Assembly: GCA_964555935.1 (NCBI GenBank)
Contig: CAZKUN010000098.1
Span: 1 to 30,128, forward strand
Direction of reading: 5' to 3'
Length of the DNA stretch: 30,128 bases
DNA from: CAZKUN01 sp964555935
GTDB lineage: Bacteria > Armatimonadota > Zipacnadia > Zipacnadales > VGFC01
Shown piece by piece: positions 14,733-23,930 of the stretch. The notes under the pieces are model-generated. The model saw only the letters and a program-made list of their open reading frames with translations, was not told the DNA's origin and made no database searches. The position numbers were made by a program, and so were the translations under genes. Each line of letters starts with the position of its first letter. Within the stretch, counting starts at the first letter, position 1.

Positions 14733-16346
14733 CTACTCCGATCCAGTCCGGGACTTCGCAATCCCCTCGTATGTCGTCCGGCAGAGCTTCGCTAGCGCCT
14801 CATCGAGGCTGGTTTCCTCAACGCGCGTCACCGCGGCGTCCAGCGCCTCGAGGTCGACATCGCGACTGAAGAAGACGAAGTAATCGTCGCCGCGCAGACG
14901 ATAGAGCGCCTCGGCGGCGGGAATGGCCTGCGGCCCCATGAACTGCGCGACGGCCTGTTTGCGCGAGCGTTTCGAGTCGAAGGCCTCCGGGTTCCAGTAG
15001 TAGTCGTTCGCCGTCGCCGCGAAGAACCTACCGATCGGCTGGACGCCATTCACGTTGATGTAGCTCGTGCTATCGGCGCAGTAGTCGACGAAGCCATCGA
15101 GGTATCGGGCGTGGAAGTTGCGGAGTGGCTGGTGGTAATGCCACGTGTTGTCCCAGTAGAAGAGCTTGCGGTCTTCACCGATCATCCCCAGGTAGTGGTC
15201 GATGTCCTCCTGCACGATGTGCCGGCTCTCGGTGACGGGTCCCGTCCAGACGATCCTGACGTCGCGGTTCTCCCACTGCTTGAGGTCGGCCATGTACTGC
15301 TTGGCCTCGGCGAGCCGCGTGTTGCGTTCGGTCCATTTTGGGTGACCGCGGCCCTGATACCAGGGAGAGCAGAAACTGACGGTGCACTTCGCATCGATCG
15401 ACTTCACGCGCTCGTAGACGCGCTCCATCACATACCCATGGGCTTGCGCGGGCCGGTCGAAGCGCTTGGCTTCCTCAGGCTGCAATTCCTCGGCCACGTC
15501 GTCATAGCAGATCATCACGTGAGACGCGTGGGAGAGACGCATCGTCTCTTCGATGGTCATGAGAAGTCGGTCGATCTGCGCCTCGTCGCCGCAGTCGATG
15601 GCTGGGCAGCCGCCGCGCCCGCCGATATGGTACTCCACCAGGAAGCTCATCGTGCCGTAGGCCTCGATGTACTCGCCAATCTCCCGCAGGCCGGCTTTCT
15701 TCTCGTCGCTGTCGCCCTGCCACCGCATGCCGGGATAGCACGCGGCAAACCCGTTGATCTTGTTCAGCATCATCCAGTCATAGAACGCCGTGCCGGGGAG
15801 CCAGTACTCGGAGGTGTAGCGCGTCTCGAAGGTGGGCCAGTCGACGATGTCAGCGCAACGGACCACGAGCTTGCCGTCCCGGACATGCATGAGCTGAATG
15901 AGCGACGCCATGGCATTGAGGAGCCCCGCGCCGTCACCCGCCTCGCACCGCACGCCGTCTGCGTTGATCCGCAGGTGATAGCCCTGCGGCGGCATCTGGA
16001 CGTTGGCCTCGCTGAGCGTGATGCAGATGCTGGTGAGCTCGCCCGCCGCGCCGGGCGGCACGTCGAACTGTTGGGAGTACGCGCCCGCCCGTTCGAACAC
16101 GAGCCGCGTCGCGAGCCTCGCGGCGCTCTCGCTCCTAGGCGCCACATCCCTCCTGACGCACAACTGCCCGGTTGGGCCGTCAACCAGAGTCACGTACTCA
16201 TCCCCGTACGTCGCCTGCTTCGGTGTCGGCATCACGACGCCGGAGTAGTATGGTGGCCCCATCTGCTGCGACATCTCGCACGGCGGTTCGGTGGTGACGG
16301 ACTGGGCGCACGCCGCGAGGGCGAGCGCAAGCAGGCATGCGATCAT
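14733..16346 (-). CDS. GH84-like N-acetylhexosaminidase lipoprotein
   Basis: A 537-aa exported protein with a good lipobox, LAAC at residues 10-13. An N-terminal GH20b-like domain (about 35-165, with MPTPKQATYGDEYVTL and GDGAGLLNAMASLIQL) precedes a TIM barrel. The adjacent Asp pair D282-D283 in MICYDDVAEE matches the catalytic pair of GH84 O-GlcNAcase/hyaluronidase-type enzymes that act through a substrate-assisted mechanism. IVDWPTFETRYTSEYW (168-182) is the usual entry to the barrel. Its start overlaps the stop of the PL6-like gene as ATGA, so translation is probably coupled. It would remove beta-linked N-acetylhexosamine from the target glycan. A related GH20-like family is possible. Confidence 0.8.
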   Translation of the reverse strand: MIACLLALALAACAQSVTTEPPCEMSQQMGPPYYSGVVMPTPKQATYGDEYVTLVDGPTGQLCVRRDVAPRSESAARLATRLVFERAGAYSQQFDVPPGAAGELTSICITLSEANVQMPPQGYHLRINADGVRCEAGDGAGLLNAMASLIQLMHVRDGKLVVRCADIVDWPTFETRYTSEYWLPGTAFYDWMMLNKINGFAACYPGMRWQGDSDEKKAGLREIGEYIEAYGTMSFLVEYHIGGRGGCPAIDCGDEAQIDRLLMTIEETMRLSHASHVMICYDDVAEELQPEEAKRFDRPAQAHGYVMERVYERVKSIDAKCTVSFCSPWYQGRGHPKWTERNTRLAEAKQYMADLKQWENRDVRIVWTGPVTESRHIVQEDIDHYLGMIGEDRKLFYWDNTWHYHQPLRNFHARYLDGFVDYCADSTSYINVNGVQPIGRFFAATANDYYWNPEAFDSKRSRKQAVAQFMGPQAIPAAEALYRLRGDDYFVFFSRDVDLEALDAAVTRVEETSLDEALAKLCRTTYEGIAKSRTGSE

Positions 16347-19207
16347 TCTCTGCCTCCGGGCACGAATTGCATGTCACCAGTGATAAGAAGCGCAGCGAGT
16401 TTGGTGCCCGATTCGCGCGGCTTCAGTCGGACCGAGTGCTCGCCCGCGGCGAAGTCGAACTCGCCCGGCGCTTGGCACCAGCCCCAGGCGAAGTTGAGCG
16501 GGACCGACCAGGTGGCGAACCCATCGTCGCCCGGCAATTCGGTCGTGATGTAGAACGAGTCCGTACTCTTATCCAGGGCAATCACGAGTCCCCACACGGA
16601 GTAAGTGCCGGCCTCCTCGACCGTGAATCGGTACTCGGCCTCACCGGCTTCCGGCGGCTCCTCGAGGAAGCGACCGGCGCCATTCGGCGCCCACAAGTAG
16701 GGGCGATCATCGTCCGGCACGATCTCCATCGGCGCCTCGATGGCCGAGGCCTCTGACGCATCTATGAGGGTGTACGTTGGGCCACCCGTGCCGGACGTGG
16801 CGCGCGTGTTTGCGTAATCAGACGCGAGGCCCAGACGGTTGACCGCTCGGACCTTGTAGGCGTGCTCAGTGTCCGGCTCGATGCTGAAGTCATCGAAGTG
16901 CGTGTTACCGATGGCCGTCGCGATGAGCGTGTCATCGGATGGTTCGAAGTCAGGACCGGTTGAGCGGTAGACCTCGTACGTGTTCTCCGCTCTCCCTGTC
17001 CGCACGTCGCTCCAAGTCAGCGCGATGCGTCCGCCGCCGAAGCTCGTTGCCGTCAGCGCGACGGGGACGGGCGGCGGCTCATCGCCGGCGTGCTGGTGCT
17101 GCCAGACGACCAGGTTGCGCCACCGCCCGGTGCCCGCCTGTACCAGGTGAAGCTGCGTGTCCGTCGATGGCATGCGATGGTCCTCGAACGTCAGCACTGG
17201 GATGCTCTCGCCGCCAAGCCTGGGCGAACCGAGCAGCAGAACCATCCGCTGGCGCTCCTTCAGTAGCGTGAACCGATACCACAGACCATCGCTTGGATCG
17301 GGCGAGTCGTTGAGCGTCTTGTCCAGCCATCCCTGATGGCGGAAGTCCTGGCAGTAGAGCACGACATCGGCGGCGTCCGCGATGACGGCGTCGTCGCCTG
17401 AGTGTCGTAGCTCGATCACGCCAATCGGGCGGCCTTCATCGTCCACGCCTCCCCACGAGAGCATGTACCCCGAGAAGCTAAGCTCTCCCCGCGAGGCATA
17501 CGCCAGCGGATGGTAGTCCCAGGCGATGACGCAGTCTGTTGGCAATTCAACACCGACCTCGGCGCTCTCGCTATCAAGCGCGAGCACGTCCCCGGCGGTC
17601 TGCGCGTGGATCACGTCGCCCATGTACAGCTCCGGCGCAACGATGGGCTCCAGCGGCATGTCGGGAAACTCAGCGACGTCGGTCATTGGTGGCGCGCCCA
17701 CATCGTCCCGAGCAGCGGCATGGAGAGAGATGTCCGTCCCCTTCAGTCCCGGATCGGCCCACCTGGCGGCCCCGTTCAGCTCACCGACATCCAGGGCGTC
17801 GGCGGACCAGAATACGTTGCCGCTTACGGTCGAATTGATGAAATACTGCGTGTCGAGCAGCTTGCCGGCGCGACCGACGATCACGTTCTTCTCGAAGGTG
17901 TTGCCCGTCGGAGCGTGCGGGCGGCCCTCGCTCGTCGGCTGGCCGCGCACACCCCCACCGGGGCAGTTGACGATGGTGTTGCCGGCGACCAACGTGCCCT
18001 CGGTCGCGACCTGCAGCTCGCCGTCCACGTTGCCCGTCTCGAGCACGATACCCGAATCGATCTGATCGACGATGAGGTTGTTCCTGATCGTGTGGCGCTT
18101 GCCCATCACCCGCAGCCCGGTCCTGTTGTTGATCATCACGTTCTCCTCGAACGTGACGTAGTCGGCGCCGCGGATGGTGAACGCCGAGCGGATACAGTGA
18201 GCCGCGAGGTTGTGCCGGTACGTGTTGCGGGAGGACTTGTTGCTGAGGATCTCCCCGTCGCCCCACGCGTGGTCAAACAGGTTGCCCTCGATGAGGCACT
18301 CAGGCGCCTGCTGTCCGGATTCGCCACGCTGGTTTTGACCGAGTTGGATGTTCTCCTGACCGTTGATCCAGTAGCGGTATATGTCGCGGAAGATGTTGCC
18401 CTGGAAGTGGTTGCCCTTCCCGACCGGGGCGCCGGCTCGGATGCGTTGCGCGAGGCTCATCGACTTCGAACCGGTGAAGTAGCAGTGGTCAACGCGGTTG
18501 CGATCGGCGCCCATATCGACCCCGCAGATGTGGGAGAAGGTCGATTGCGGGTTGCCGCACTGGCTGAACTGGCACTGCGTCACGCGGTTGTCGTCCCCGG
18601 TAATCGCGACGACGAGCCCTGGCCCGCAGTGATCGAAGCGGAAGCCCTTCAACACGATGTAGCTCCCGGACAGACGGATCATCGAATCCCGACGGAACGT
18701 CACGCTTCCGGGTCTCTCCGGCTCGATGATGATGGGCTGTTCGGGACTGCCGCTCGCCGACACGTCGATGTGCCAATCCGCGTAGATCCCGGTGCCGACG
18801 GGAATCGTCTCCCCAGGCTTGGCGTCCGCGAGAGCCGCCTCCAACTCCTCTGGTGTCCCGACCGCACCAGGGCGAGGCACTGGAGGGGGATCCGGGTGGG
18901 GGGCCGGGGGGCCGGGCACGAGTCTGACGCTGTGCGGACCGGGTTCTAGTTGTACCAGCGAGATGAAGTCGGTGATGCGGCTCGCTTGCGCCGTCTCGCC
19001 GTCGATCTCAACCAGGGACCTGTAGGGGTGTCGGATCTGCACGGAAGGGTTCTCGCCCACGAGAATGCGCCCGCGCGTGTTCGAGTAGTACATCTCCACG
19101 TCAGCCGTCGTCTGGAACGGCGCATCGAAGGCCGTCGCCAGCACGTCCCGGTATTCGGGCTGTTGAGCGCCCGCGGCGACGGCGGCGACGGTGATCGGGG
19201 ACAGCAT
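16343..19207 (-). CDS. PL6-like lyase (chondroitinase B/alginate lyase fold) with FN3
   Basis: A 954-aa exported protein. ATG 19207 has AGGAGG 6 nt upstream and a short signal-like N-terminus. A small N-terminal beta domain (20-95) is joined by a Pro-rich linker (98-115) to a right-handed beta-helix. The helix carries NRVDHCYFTGSKS (237-249), ENIQLG (285-290) and GEILSNKSSRNTYRHN (318-333), the PL6 active-site coils. E319 and K324 keep the 5-residue spacing of the catalytic Glu/Lys of chondroitinase B, and R346 matches the catalytic Arg. A concanavalin-like region follows, then an FN3 domain (about 715-805) and a C-terminal carbohydrate-binding beta-sandwich. It should cleave uronate-containing glycan by calcium-dependent beta-elimination. 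Chondroitin/dermatan or alginate are the known family substrates; the substrate here is unproven. Confidence 0.82.
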   Translation of the reverse strand: MLSPITVAAVAAGAQQPEYRDVLATAFDAPFQTTADVEMYYSNTRGRILVGENPSVQIRHPYRSLVEIDGETAQASRITDFISLVQLEPGPHSVRLVPGPPAPHPDPPPVPRPGAVGTPEELEAALADAKPGETIPVGTGIYADWHIDVSASGSPEQPIIIEPERPGSVTFRRDSMIRLSGSYIVLKGFRFDHCGPGLVVAITGDDNRVTQCQFSQCGNPQSTFSHICGVDMGADRNRVDHCYFTGSKSMSLAQRIRAGAPVGKGNHFQGNIFRDIYRYWINGQENIQLGQNQRGESGQQAPECLIEGNLFDHAWGDGEILSNKSSRNTYRHNLAAHCIRSAFTIRGADYVTFEENVMINNRTGLRVMGKRHTIRNNLIVDQIDSGIVLETGNVDGELQVATEGTLVAGNTIVNCPGGGVRGQPTSEGRPHAPTGNTFEKNVIVGRAGKLLDTQYFINSTVSGNVFWSADALDVGELNGAARWADPGLKGTDISLHAAARDDVGAPPMTDVAEFPDMPLEPIVAPELYMGDVIHAQTAGDVLALDSESAEVGVELPTDCVIAWDYHPLAYASRGELSFSGYMLSWGGVDDEGRPIGVIELRHSGDDAVIADAADVVLYCQDFRHQGWLDKTLNDSPDPSDGLWYRFTLLKERQRMVLLLGSPRLGGESIPVLTFEDHRMPSTDTQLHLVQAGTGRWRNLVVWQHQHAGDEPPPVPVALTATSFGGGRIALTWSDVRTGRAENTYEVYRSTGPDFEPSDDTLIATAIGNTHFDDFSIEPDTEHAYKVRAVNRLGLASDYANTRATSGTGGPTYTLIDASEASAIEAPMEIVPDDDRPYLWAPNGAGRFLEEPPEAGEAEYRFTVEEAGTYSVWGLVIALDKSTDSFYITTELPGDDGFATWSVPLNFAWGWCQAPGEFDFAAGEHSVRLKPRESGTKLAALLITGDMQFVPGGRE

Positions 19208-19217
19208 TCCGGCCCTC

Positions 19218-20027
19218 CTACCAGCCCATCGTGTTCCGGATGTGCTCGCGGCTGAGCTTCAGCGTCTCGCGCAGCGGGCGGGTGGGCTCAAAGTCAGGTT
19301 CCCACGCGAGTTCAACCGCCGCGGCGCCCTTGAAGCCAGCCTCGTCGAGCGCCTGCTTGATAGCCGCAAAGTCCATCTCGCCCTCGCCGATTCCCTCGAC
19401 CCAGCGCCCGTCTCTGTTGTCGCGCAGGTGCATGAACACCATTCTGCTCCCCCGGCGCTTGATGAAGTCGATCGGGTCGACCCCCGCGCGCGTGAGCCAG
19501 TCGAGATCCGGTCCGAGCTTCGCCTCGGGGAATCGCTTCAGCGTCTCGCTCAACTCGTACTCGCCATCGGCGACCTCGTAGGTGTGGTTGTGCAGGTTCA
19601 TCACCATCCCGCGCCCCGCGCACATCGTGTCGATCTGCTTCAGGAGAGCGGCCTGCGCGTCGAACTGCTCGGGAGTCTTCTTCTCCGGCGTCTGGCCGGT
19701 GGACACGCCAAGCGTCTGCCCGCCTAGTTCGGCGAGACGTCCGGTGACCGCGTCGGCCATCTCCGCGATCTCGGCATGTTGCGCCGCGTCCCACATGGCG
19801 CCGCCGAATGACGAGCCGGTGACGGGAAGTCCGTATCGCGCGCTCGCCTCGCCGACGACCTCGACGGCGTCATCGTGCGTCAGCGCGGAGTGCATCAGTT
19901 CGATGCCATCAAACCCCGCGTAGGCCATGTCCGAGATGACCTGATCGACGACTGGAAAGATATCGTAGCCTTCGAGTCTTGATGCAAAGACCCACGGATG
20001 ACAGGCAACCGGGACTGTATCTGACAT
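19218..20027 (-). CDS. Sugar phosphate isomerase/epimerase family protein
   Basis: A 269-aa cytoplasmic TIM-barrel protein of the xylose isomerase-like/AP endonuclease 2 superfamily. ATG 20027 is chosen because AGGAGG lies 7 nt upstream; the open frame continues upstream only inside the sulfatase gene. Features: YAGFDGIELMHS (37-48), GLPVTGSSFGG, the metal-ligand region MNLHNHTYEVADGEYEL, LGPDLDWLTRAGVDP, MVFMHLRDNRDGRW and a C-terminal AAAVELAWEPDFEPT. H, D and E residues in these motifs fit a divalent-metal site. It would isomerise or epimerise a released monosaccharide, or a keto-sugar. It starts 1 bp after the sulfatase stop and ends 10 bp before the PL6-like gene. Confidence 0.85.
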   Translation of the reverse strand: MSDTVPVACHPWVFASRLEGYDIFPVVDQVISDMAYAGFDGIELMHSALTHDDAVEVVGEASARYGLPVTGSSFGGAMWDAAQHAEIAEMADAVTGRLAELGGQTLGVSTGQTPEKKTPEQFDAQAALLKQIDTMCAGRGMVMNLHNHTYEVADGEYELSETLKRFPEAKLGPDLDWLTRAGVDPIDFIKRRGSRMVFMHLRDNRDGRWVEGIGEGEMDFAAIKQALDEAGFKGAAAVELAWEPDFEPTRPLRETLKLSREHIRNTMGW

Positions 20028-20028
20028 G

Positions 20029-21561
20029 TTACGCCTCCTGCTTCTTTGGGTAGTTGGGCGACCAGAGCATCGCGGGTTCTCGGATGCCGAGATCGCCATC
20101 GATGACAAACGGCTCGCCGCGCTCGGCCAACTCGTCGACCATGCGCTGCCGCCAGAGCTTCGTATCCGCTGCGTGGGCGGGATCGTCGGCGAGGTTACGG
20201 CACTCGCAGGGGTCGCTTTCCATATCGAACAGCTCTTGTCGACCTGTCGGGGCGTAGTAGAGGTACTTCCACCGTCCATCCGTTAGCCCGGTCCACTGGT
20301 TCTCTTTCCAGTAGCAGCGGCTGTGTTCGAGGTCGATGAACTCTCGCCAGTCGCTGGCGCCGTTGATGGCCTCAATCATGCTGCGTCCGTCGAACCACTC
20401 GGGATCGTATTCCGCGCCGCCCGCGTGCAGGAACGTCGGTGCGAGATCGCGGAGTTCCACAGGATTTGGGAGCGTGCGCCCGCGCTCGGCATCAGGAGCG
20501 AGAGTCGTCGGCCACCTCACGAGCATCGGGATCCGCGCCGAGCCCTGGTAGCCATAGGTCTTGCGCCAGAGATGGTGGTCGCCGAGCATGTCACCGTGAT
20601 CGGCCGTGTAGACGATGAGCGTGTTGTCGAGGTCGCCCCGGGCCTCGAGGGCGGCCACGATACGCCCGATCTGCTCGTCGATGAAGGTGACGCTGCCATA
20701 GTAGCCTTGTCGGCTGACGATGGGCTGATTTGGTCCGAGGTCGCCGCGGGCGAGGGAGTTGTCGTGCTTGGCGCCGCGCATCGCGTTTTGCTCGGCCCAG
20801 TCTCCGATGGCCGCCGGCGGGATGTCCGCGTCCGCGTACATGTCCATGAGGCGCGCGGGCGGGTCGTAGGGGCTGTGGGGGCGCGCGAAGCTGACCTTCA
20901 GGAGCCACGGCTCGTCGCCCTCGTGCTCATCGATGAACCGGACAGCCTCATTGCCCGTCCAGCGTGTCGGGTGCAGCTCCTCAGGCAGCGCATACGCCTT
21001 CGCGCGGTGATCGTTCCAGCCGATCCCTGTCTCGTCGGGATTGCGGTCCGGCGCAACCGTGGCGAACCACTGGCGGTAGTCGCTGACGAACACGTCGGAC
21101 TCAGCGCGGCCCGATTCGTCGACGAACACATCGCCGTAGCCGTGCGGATGGCGCTGAGGGTGGAAGTGGTTCTTCCCGATGCACCGCGTGTGGTAGCCCG
21201 ACTCGTTCAGCATCGTCGGGAACTCGTGCGGGTAGGCGTCGGCGACGCGTCCGTAGCCGAGCTGACCGTGGTTCCAAGGCTTGAGCCCCGACAGGATTCC
21301 CGCCCGCGCCGGAGTGCAACTGGGCGTCGAGCTATATGCGGCGCTGAACAGCACGCCCTCATTGGCGATGCGGTCGAGGTGCGGCGTCTGCACGCACGGG
21401 TGGCCGTCCGCGCCGATGGTGTCGCCTCGGTGCTGATCGCCCATCATGAACAGGATGTTCGGGCGCTTACTTGGTTGAGACATCGCTATCCCCCCAGTGG
21501 ATGCGGCTGCGAGTGCTGCGGCGGATGTGCCGATGAACTGGCGGCGGTTGATGTCGGTCAT
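20029..21561 (-). CDS. Type I sulfatase, Tat-exported
   Basis: A 510-aa arylsulfatase-family enzyme. A twin-arginine signal (NRRQFIGTSAAALAAA) starts the protein. The formylglycine signature is canonical, C82-T-P-A-R86 followed by AGILSG, so C82 should be converted to formylglycine. Metal ligands are visible in FMMGDQH (D42-Q43) and in the ADHGDMLGDHHLWRK motif. The C-terminus has WKYLYY and FDMESDPCECRNLADDP, typical of the family. It removes sulfate esters from carbohydrate in the periplasm or outside. No maturase gene (FGE or anSME) lies in this window. It sits 5 bp after the beta-helix gene and 1 bp before the isomerase gene. Confidence 0.93.
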   Translation of the reverse strand: MTDINRRQFIGTSAAALAAASTGGIAMSQPSKRPNILFMMGDQHRGDTIGADGHPCVQTPHLDRIANEGVLFSAAYSSTPSCTPARAGILSGLKPWNHGQLGYGRVADAYPHEFPTMLNESGYHTRCIGKNHFHPQRHPHGYGDVFVDESGRAESDVFVSDYRQWFATVAPDRNPDETGIGWNDHRAKAYALPEELHPTRWTGNEAVRFIDEHEGDEPWLLKVSFARPHSPYDPPARLMDMYADADIPPAAIGDWAEQNAMRGAKHDNSLARGDLGPNQPIVSRQGYYGSVTFIDEQIGRIVAALEARGDLDNTLIVYTADHGDMLGDHHLWRKTYGYQGSARIPMLVRWPTTLAPDAERGRTLPNPVELRDLAPTFLHAGGAEYDPEWFDGRSMIEAINGASDWREFIDLEHSRCYWKENQWTGLTDGRWKYLYYAPTGRQELFDMESDPCECRNLADDPAHAADTKLWRQRMVDELAERGEPFVIDGDLGIREPAMLWSPNYPKKQEA

Positions 21562-21566
21562 GGCGA

Positions 21567-23561
21567 CTACTCCCTCGGCCCAATCTCCTCGAACGGGATG
21601 CGCTCGAAGCCGATCTTCTCATACGCAGGCGAGTCATCGCTGATTTGGTAGTTCAGGTTCTCCGGATCGACGAACCCGGGGTCCTCATCCACCATGTTGT
21701 CTTCCATCGTTAGCAGCGGCAGCGCGGACGCCTCGATGCCGGTCCATTTTCCGCCGACGGAGATGTTCCGACGGATGATGTTGTATTTCGGCGCTCCCCG
21801 CTCGTCTTCGAGGAGCGTCAGAAGCTGCGGGTACTTCTCGCTCCACGGCGGCGTCTTGTAGGGGATGGCGGCCAGGCGCTCGGGCATGACTCCGCCGTCC
21901 TCCACGTGGTACGCCATCCAGTTCGTCCCGCGCGCGTCGACATGCAATGACGGGTTGCAGTCCACGAAGATGTTGTTCTCGACAAGATTATCGCGCCCGC
22001 CGCCGATGAACATGGCCCGGCCCGCGCGGACGAAGACGTTGCCCGCGATGGTTATGCCGCTCGCGGCGTCATCGAGGTAGACCGACATCGCGCCATGAAG
22101 GCCCGGTCCCTTGATGTCGTGGAAGAAGTTGTGCCGGATGACGGTGCCGCGTGAGGTCCAGTCGCGCCCCATGTAGAACGCGCCCACGTCACCCGTTTCG
22201 TAGCAGACGTCGAAGATCTCGTTGAACTCGATGATGTGTTCGTTTCCGCCGAGTTGGATCGCGTTGTGTGGCCCGTCGTGGATCCTGTTGTGGGAGACAC
22301 GCTGACCGACGCCGCCCACGCCGACGGCCGGGCGATATGTTCGGGCAATGCGCCCGAAGTTGTGGATGTGGTTGTCCTCGGCGTAGTTGCCCGCGGGCGT
22401 CAACGTGGCCCGGTCTCCGCCGTTGATGCCTACCCCGCCCTCACCCATCTGGTAGACGTGGCAGTGGGAGACGCCGCTGCCGCTGCCCCCACTGACGCGC
22501 GCGGCCCAGCTCCCGCCATTGCGGATCGTGCAGCGGCTGATTCGGCACTGGGTCGCGGCCGTCATGCTAACTACCGTGCCGCGCGTCGCTTCCAGCGTGA
22601 AGCCCTCGAATGTCACGTGCGAGGTCGCGTTCATGTTGATGAGCGACGGCAGGACAGACACGACCGCCCGTCCCTCATCGACATCACTCGGCGGCCAGAA
22701 GTAGAGAGTCTTCGTGTCGCGGTCGAGGTAGAACTCGCCCGGCTGGTCGAGTTCGGCCAGCACGTTGAGCGCGTAGTAGCGCTGACCCTTGCGATAGCCG
22801 TATCCATGGTACGGTTCCGCCAGGTCGATGATCTTCTGGTCCGTGTCGATGTTGGTTACGCGCTCGAACGAATCGGACCAGTCCCAGAACCAGTAACCGT
22901 GCAGCCAGACATCCTGCTCGTCCTTCCACCGCAGCGGCCGGTCGTCGTCGTAGACGAACTTACCTACCTTGTCGCCGGGGATGCCATGGATCTCGTGAGG
23001 CTCGACGCCGGTAATGTCGACGATCTTCACGAAGCCCTCGTTCGGCCAGCGCGCGAGCGTCATCGGCTCATCGTTGAAGAACAGCTCCAGTCGCTTGCCG
23101 ACGGTCGCGACCTCGCCGAGATCGTCCACATCGACCGTGGCCTGCAGAACGCTGCCTGGCGCCTCATCGGGCATCCGGCTGAGAACGGCCTCGTCCGTCA
23201 CGGGCTCCCAACCAGTTACTTCGCGCCCGCCGCTCAGCCTGACCTCGGCACCCTCCTGCGCGCGATAGACGATGGGGCCCGCTTCCGTGCCGGAGTCTTC
23301 GGCTGTGAGCTGGAGCGGCTCGCGGAGTTCGTGCGTCCCGGCGCGGATCTCTACGATAGCGCCCGACTCGGGGAGCTTCCCGGATGCCTTCCGGTCGCGG
23401 ATCTCATCGCGGGCGCGCTCGAGCGTGCGGAAGGCCATGCTCGGCCGCCGACCATTCCGGGCCTCATCGCCGTCAGTCGATACGTACAGGTGCAGCGGCG
23501 CGACATCAGCGTTCACGGTAGCTGCTCCTTGGATGATCACCGCCAGCATCATGCTTAGCAT
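21567..23561 (-). CDS. GH141-like secreted beta-helix glycosidase
   Basis: A 664-aa exported protein; ATG 23561 has AGGAGG with good spacing, and a signal peptide follows (LAVIIQGAATVNA). The opening LYVSTDGDEARNGRRPSMAF, then FRTLERARDEIRD and GPIVYRAQEGAEVRLSGG (95-112) with VTGWE (115-119), is the typical N-terminus of GH141/GH120-like right-handed beta-helix enzymes. A GH141-like insertion (about 155-290: ELFFNDEPMTLARWPNEGF and YFWPP) precedes many helix coils (310-560: EDNHIHNFG, SHNRIHDG, EFNEIFDV, RHNFFHDI). The known members include alpha-L-fucosidase and xylanase; the substrate here is open. It is first in the nine-gene cluster, so its upstream region should hold the promoter. Confidence 0.83.
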   Translation of the reverse strand: MLSMMLAVIIQGAATVNADVAPLHLYVSTDGDEARNGRRPSMAFRTLERARDEIRDRKASGKLPESGAIVEIRAGTHELREPLQLTAEDSGTEAGPIVYRAQEGAEVRLSGGREVTGWEPVTDEAVLSRMPDEAPGSVLQATVDVDDLGEVATVGKRLELFFNDEPMTLARWPNEGFVKIVDITGVEPHEIHGIPGDKVGKFVYDDDRPLRWKDEQDVWLHGYWFWDWSDSFERVTNIDTDQKIIDLAEPYHGYGYRKGQRYYALNVLAELDQPGEFYLDRDTKTLYFWPPSDVDEGRAVVSVLPSLINMNATSHVTFEGFTLEATRGTVVSMTAATQCRISRCTIRNGGSWAARVSGGSGSGVSHCHVYQMGEGGVGINGGDRATLTPAGNYAEDNHIHNFGRIARTYRPAVGVGGVGQRVSHNRIHDGPHNAIQLGGNEHIIEFNEIFDVCYETGDVGAFYMGRDWTSRGTVIRHNFFHDIKGPGLHGAMSVYLDDAASGITIAGNVFVRAGRAMFIGGGRDNLVENNIFVDCNPSLHVDARGTNWMAYHVEDGGVMPERLAAIPYKTPPWSEKYPQLLTLLEDERGAPKYNIIRRNISVGGKWTGIEASALPLLTMEDNMVDEDPGFVDPENLNYQISDDSPAYEKIGFERIPFEEIGPRE

Positions 23562-23930
23562 CGTACTCCTCCTGGAACCTAAGACGTGGCGCGTCCTTCC
23601 CCAATCTCGCGACGCGCCCCTCCCGTCCGCGAACGGAGCCCGTATCGAAGCTTCAGGGCTGGTGATTCTACGGGTTAGGATGAGCCACCCATCGCTCTGA
23701 GAATCGGAGTGTGAGAGACCGCGAGTCTGAGCGAGATTGGCTCCATGTTGACGATAGGGATAGAGCCGTTAGCTGTCAATCGTGTGGGTCGGTATTTCAC
23801 GTTTCGGTCGTTGACGGGTCGGCCTGGCGAAGCGTGTGGAGATGCGTTGGTTTGGCTTCTGAATGAGGGGTTGGATTCGGATGTGACGGCATCGCTGGAG
23901 GCGTGGCGGACCGAGCCGATCACCGATCCG
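23562..23930. promoter_or_regulatory. Leader/upstream region of nine-gene cluster
   Basis: About 370 bases separate the first gene of the minus-strand cluster from the integrase remnant. An 8-bp inverted repeat (GGCGCGTC at 23588-23595, GACGCGCC at 23611-23618) lies 27 bp before the beta-helix start, and a weaker 6-bp pair (CCCGTA 23639-23644, TACGGG 23669-23674) lies further out. These could be an operator or leader hairpin. I see no clear -35/-10 boxes. A plus-strand frame from 23745 is open but unlike any protein I know until the integrase part begins. Confidence 0.35.

Noticed and set aside
15111..16553. Plus-strand open frame (480 codons) over the GH84-like gene
   Set aside because: Antisense shadow; no recognisable domain and no start signal.
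17510..18949. Long plus-strand open frame (479 codons) opposite the PL6-like gene
   Set aside because: It is antisense to a protein with clear PL6 motifs, has no family likeness and no ribosome site; GC-rich codon bias keeps this strand open.
20323..21651. Plus-strand open frame (442 codons) over the sulfatase
   Set aside because: Antisense shadow of a gene with a canonical sulfatase signature.
22236..23558. Plus-strand open frame (440 codons) over the beta-helix gene
   Set aside because: Antisense shadow; the composition is Arg/Val/Asp-rich, without domain motifs.
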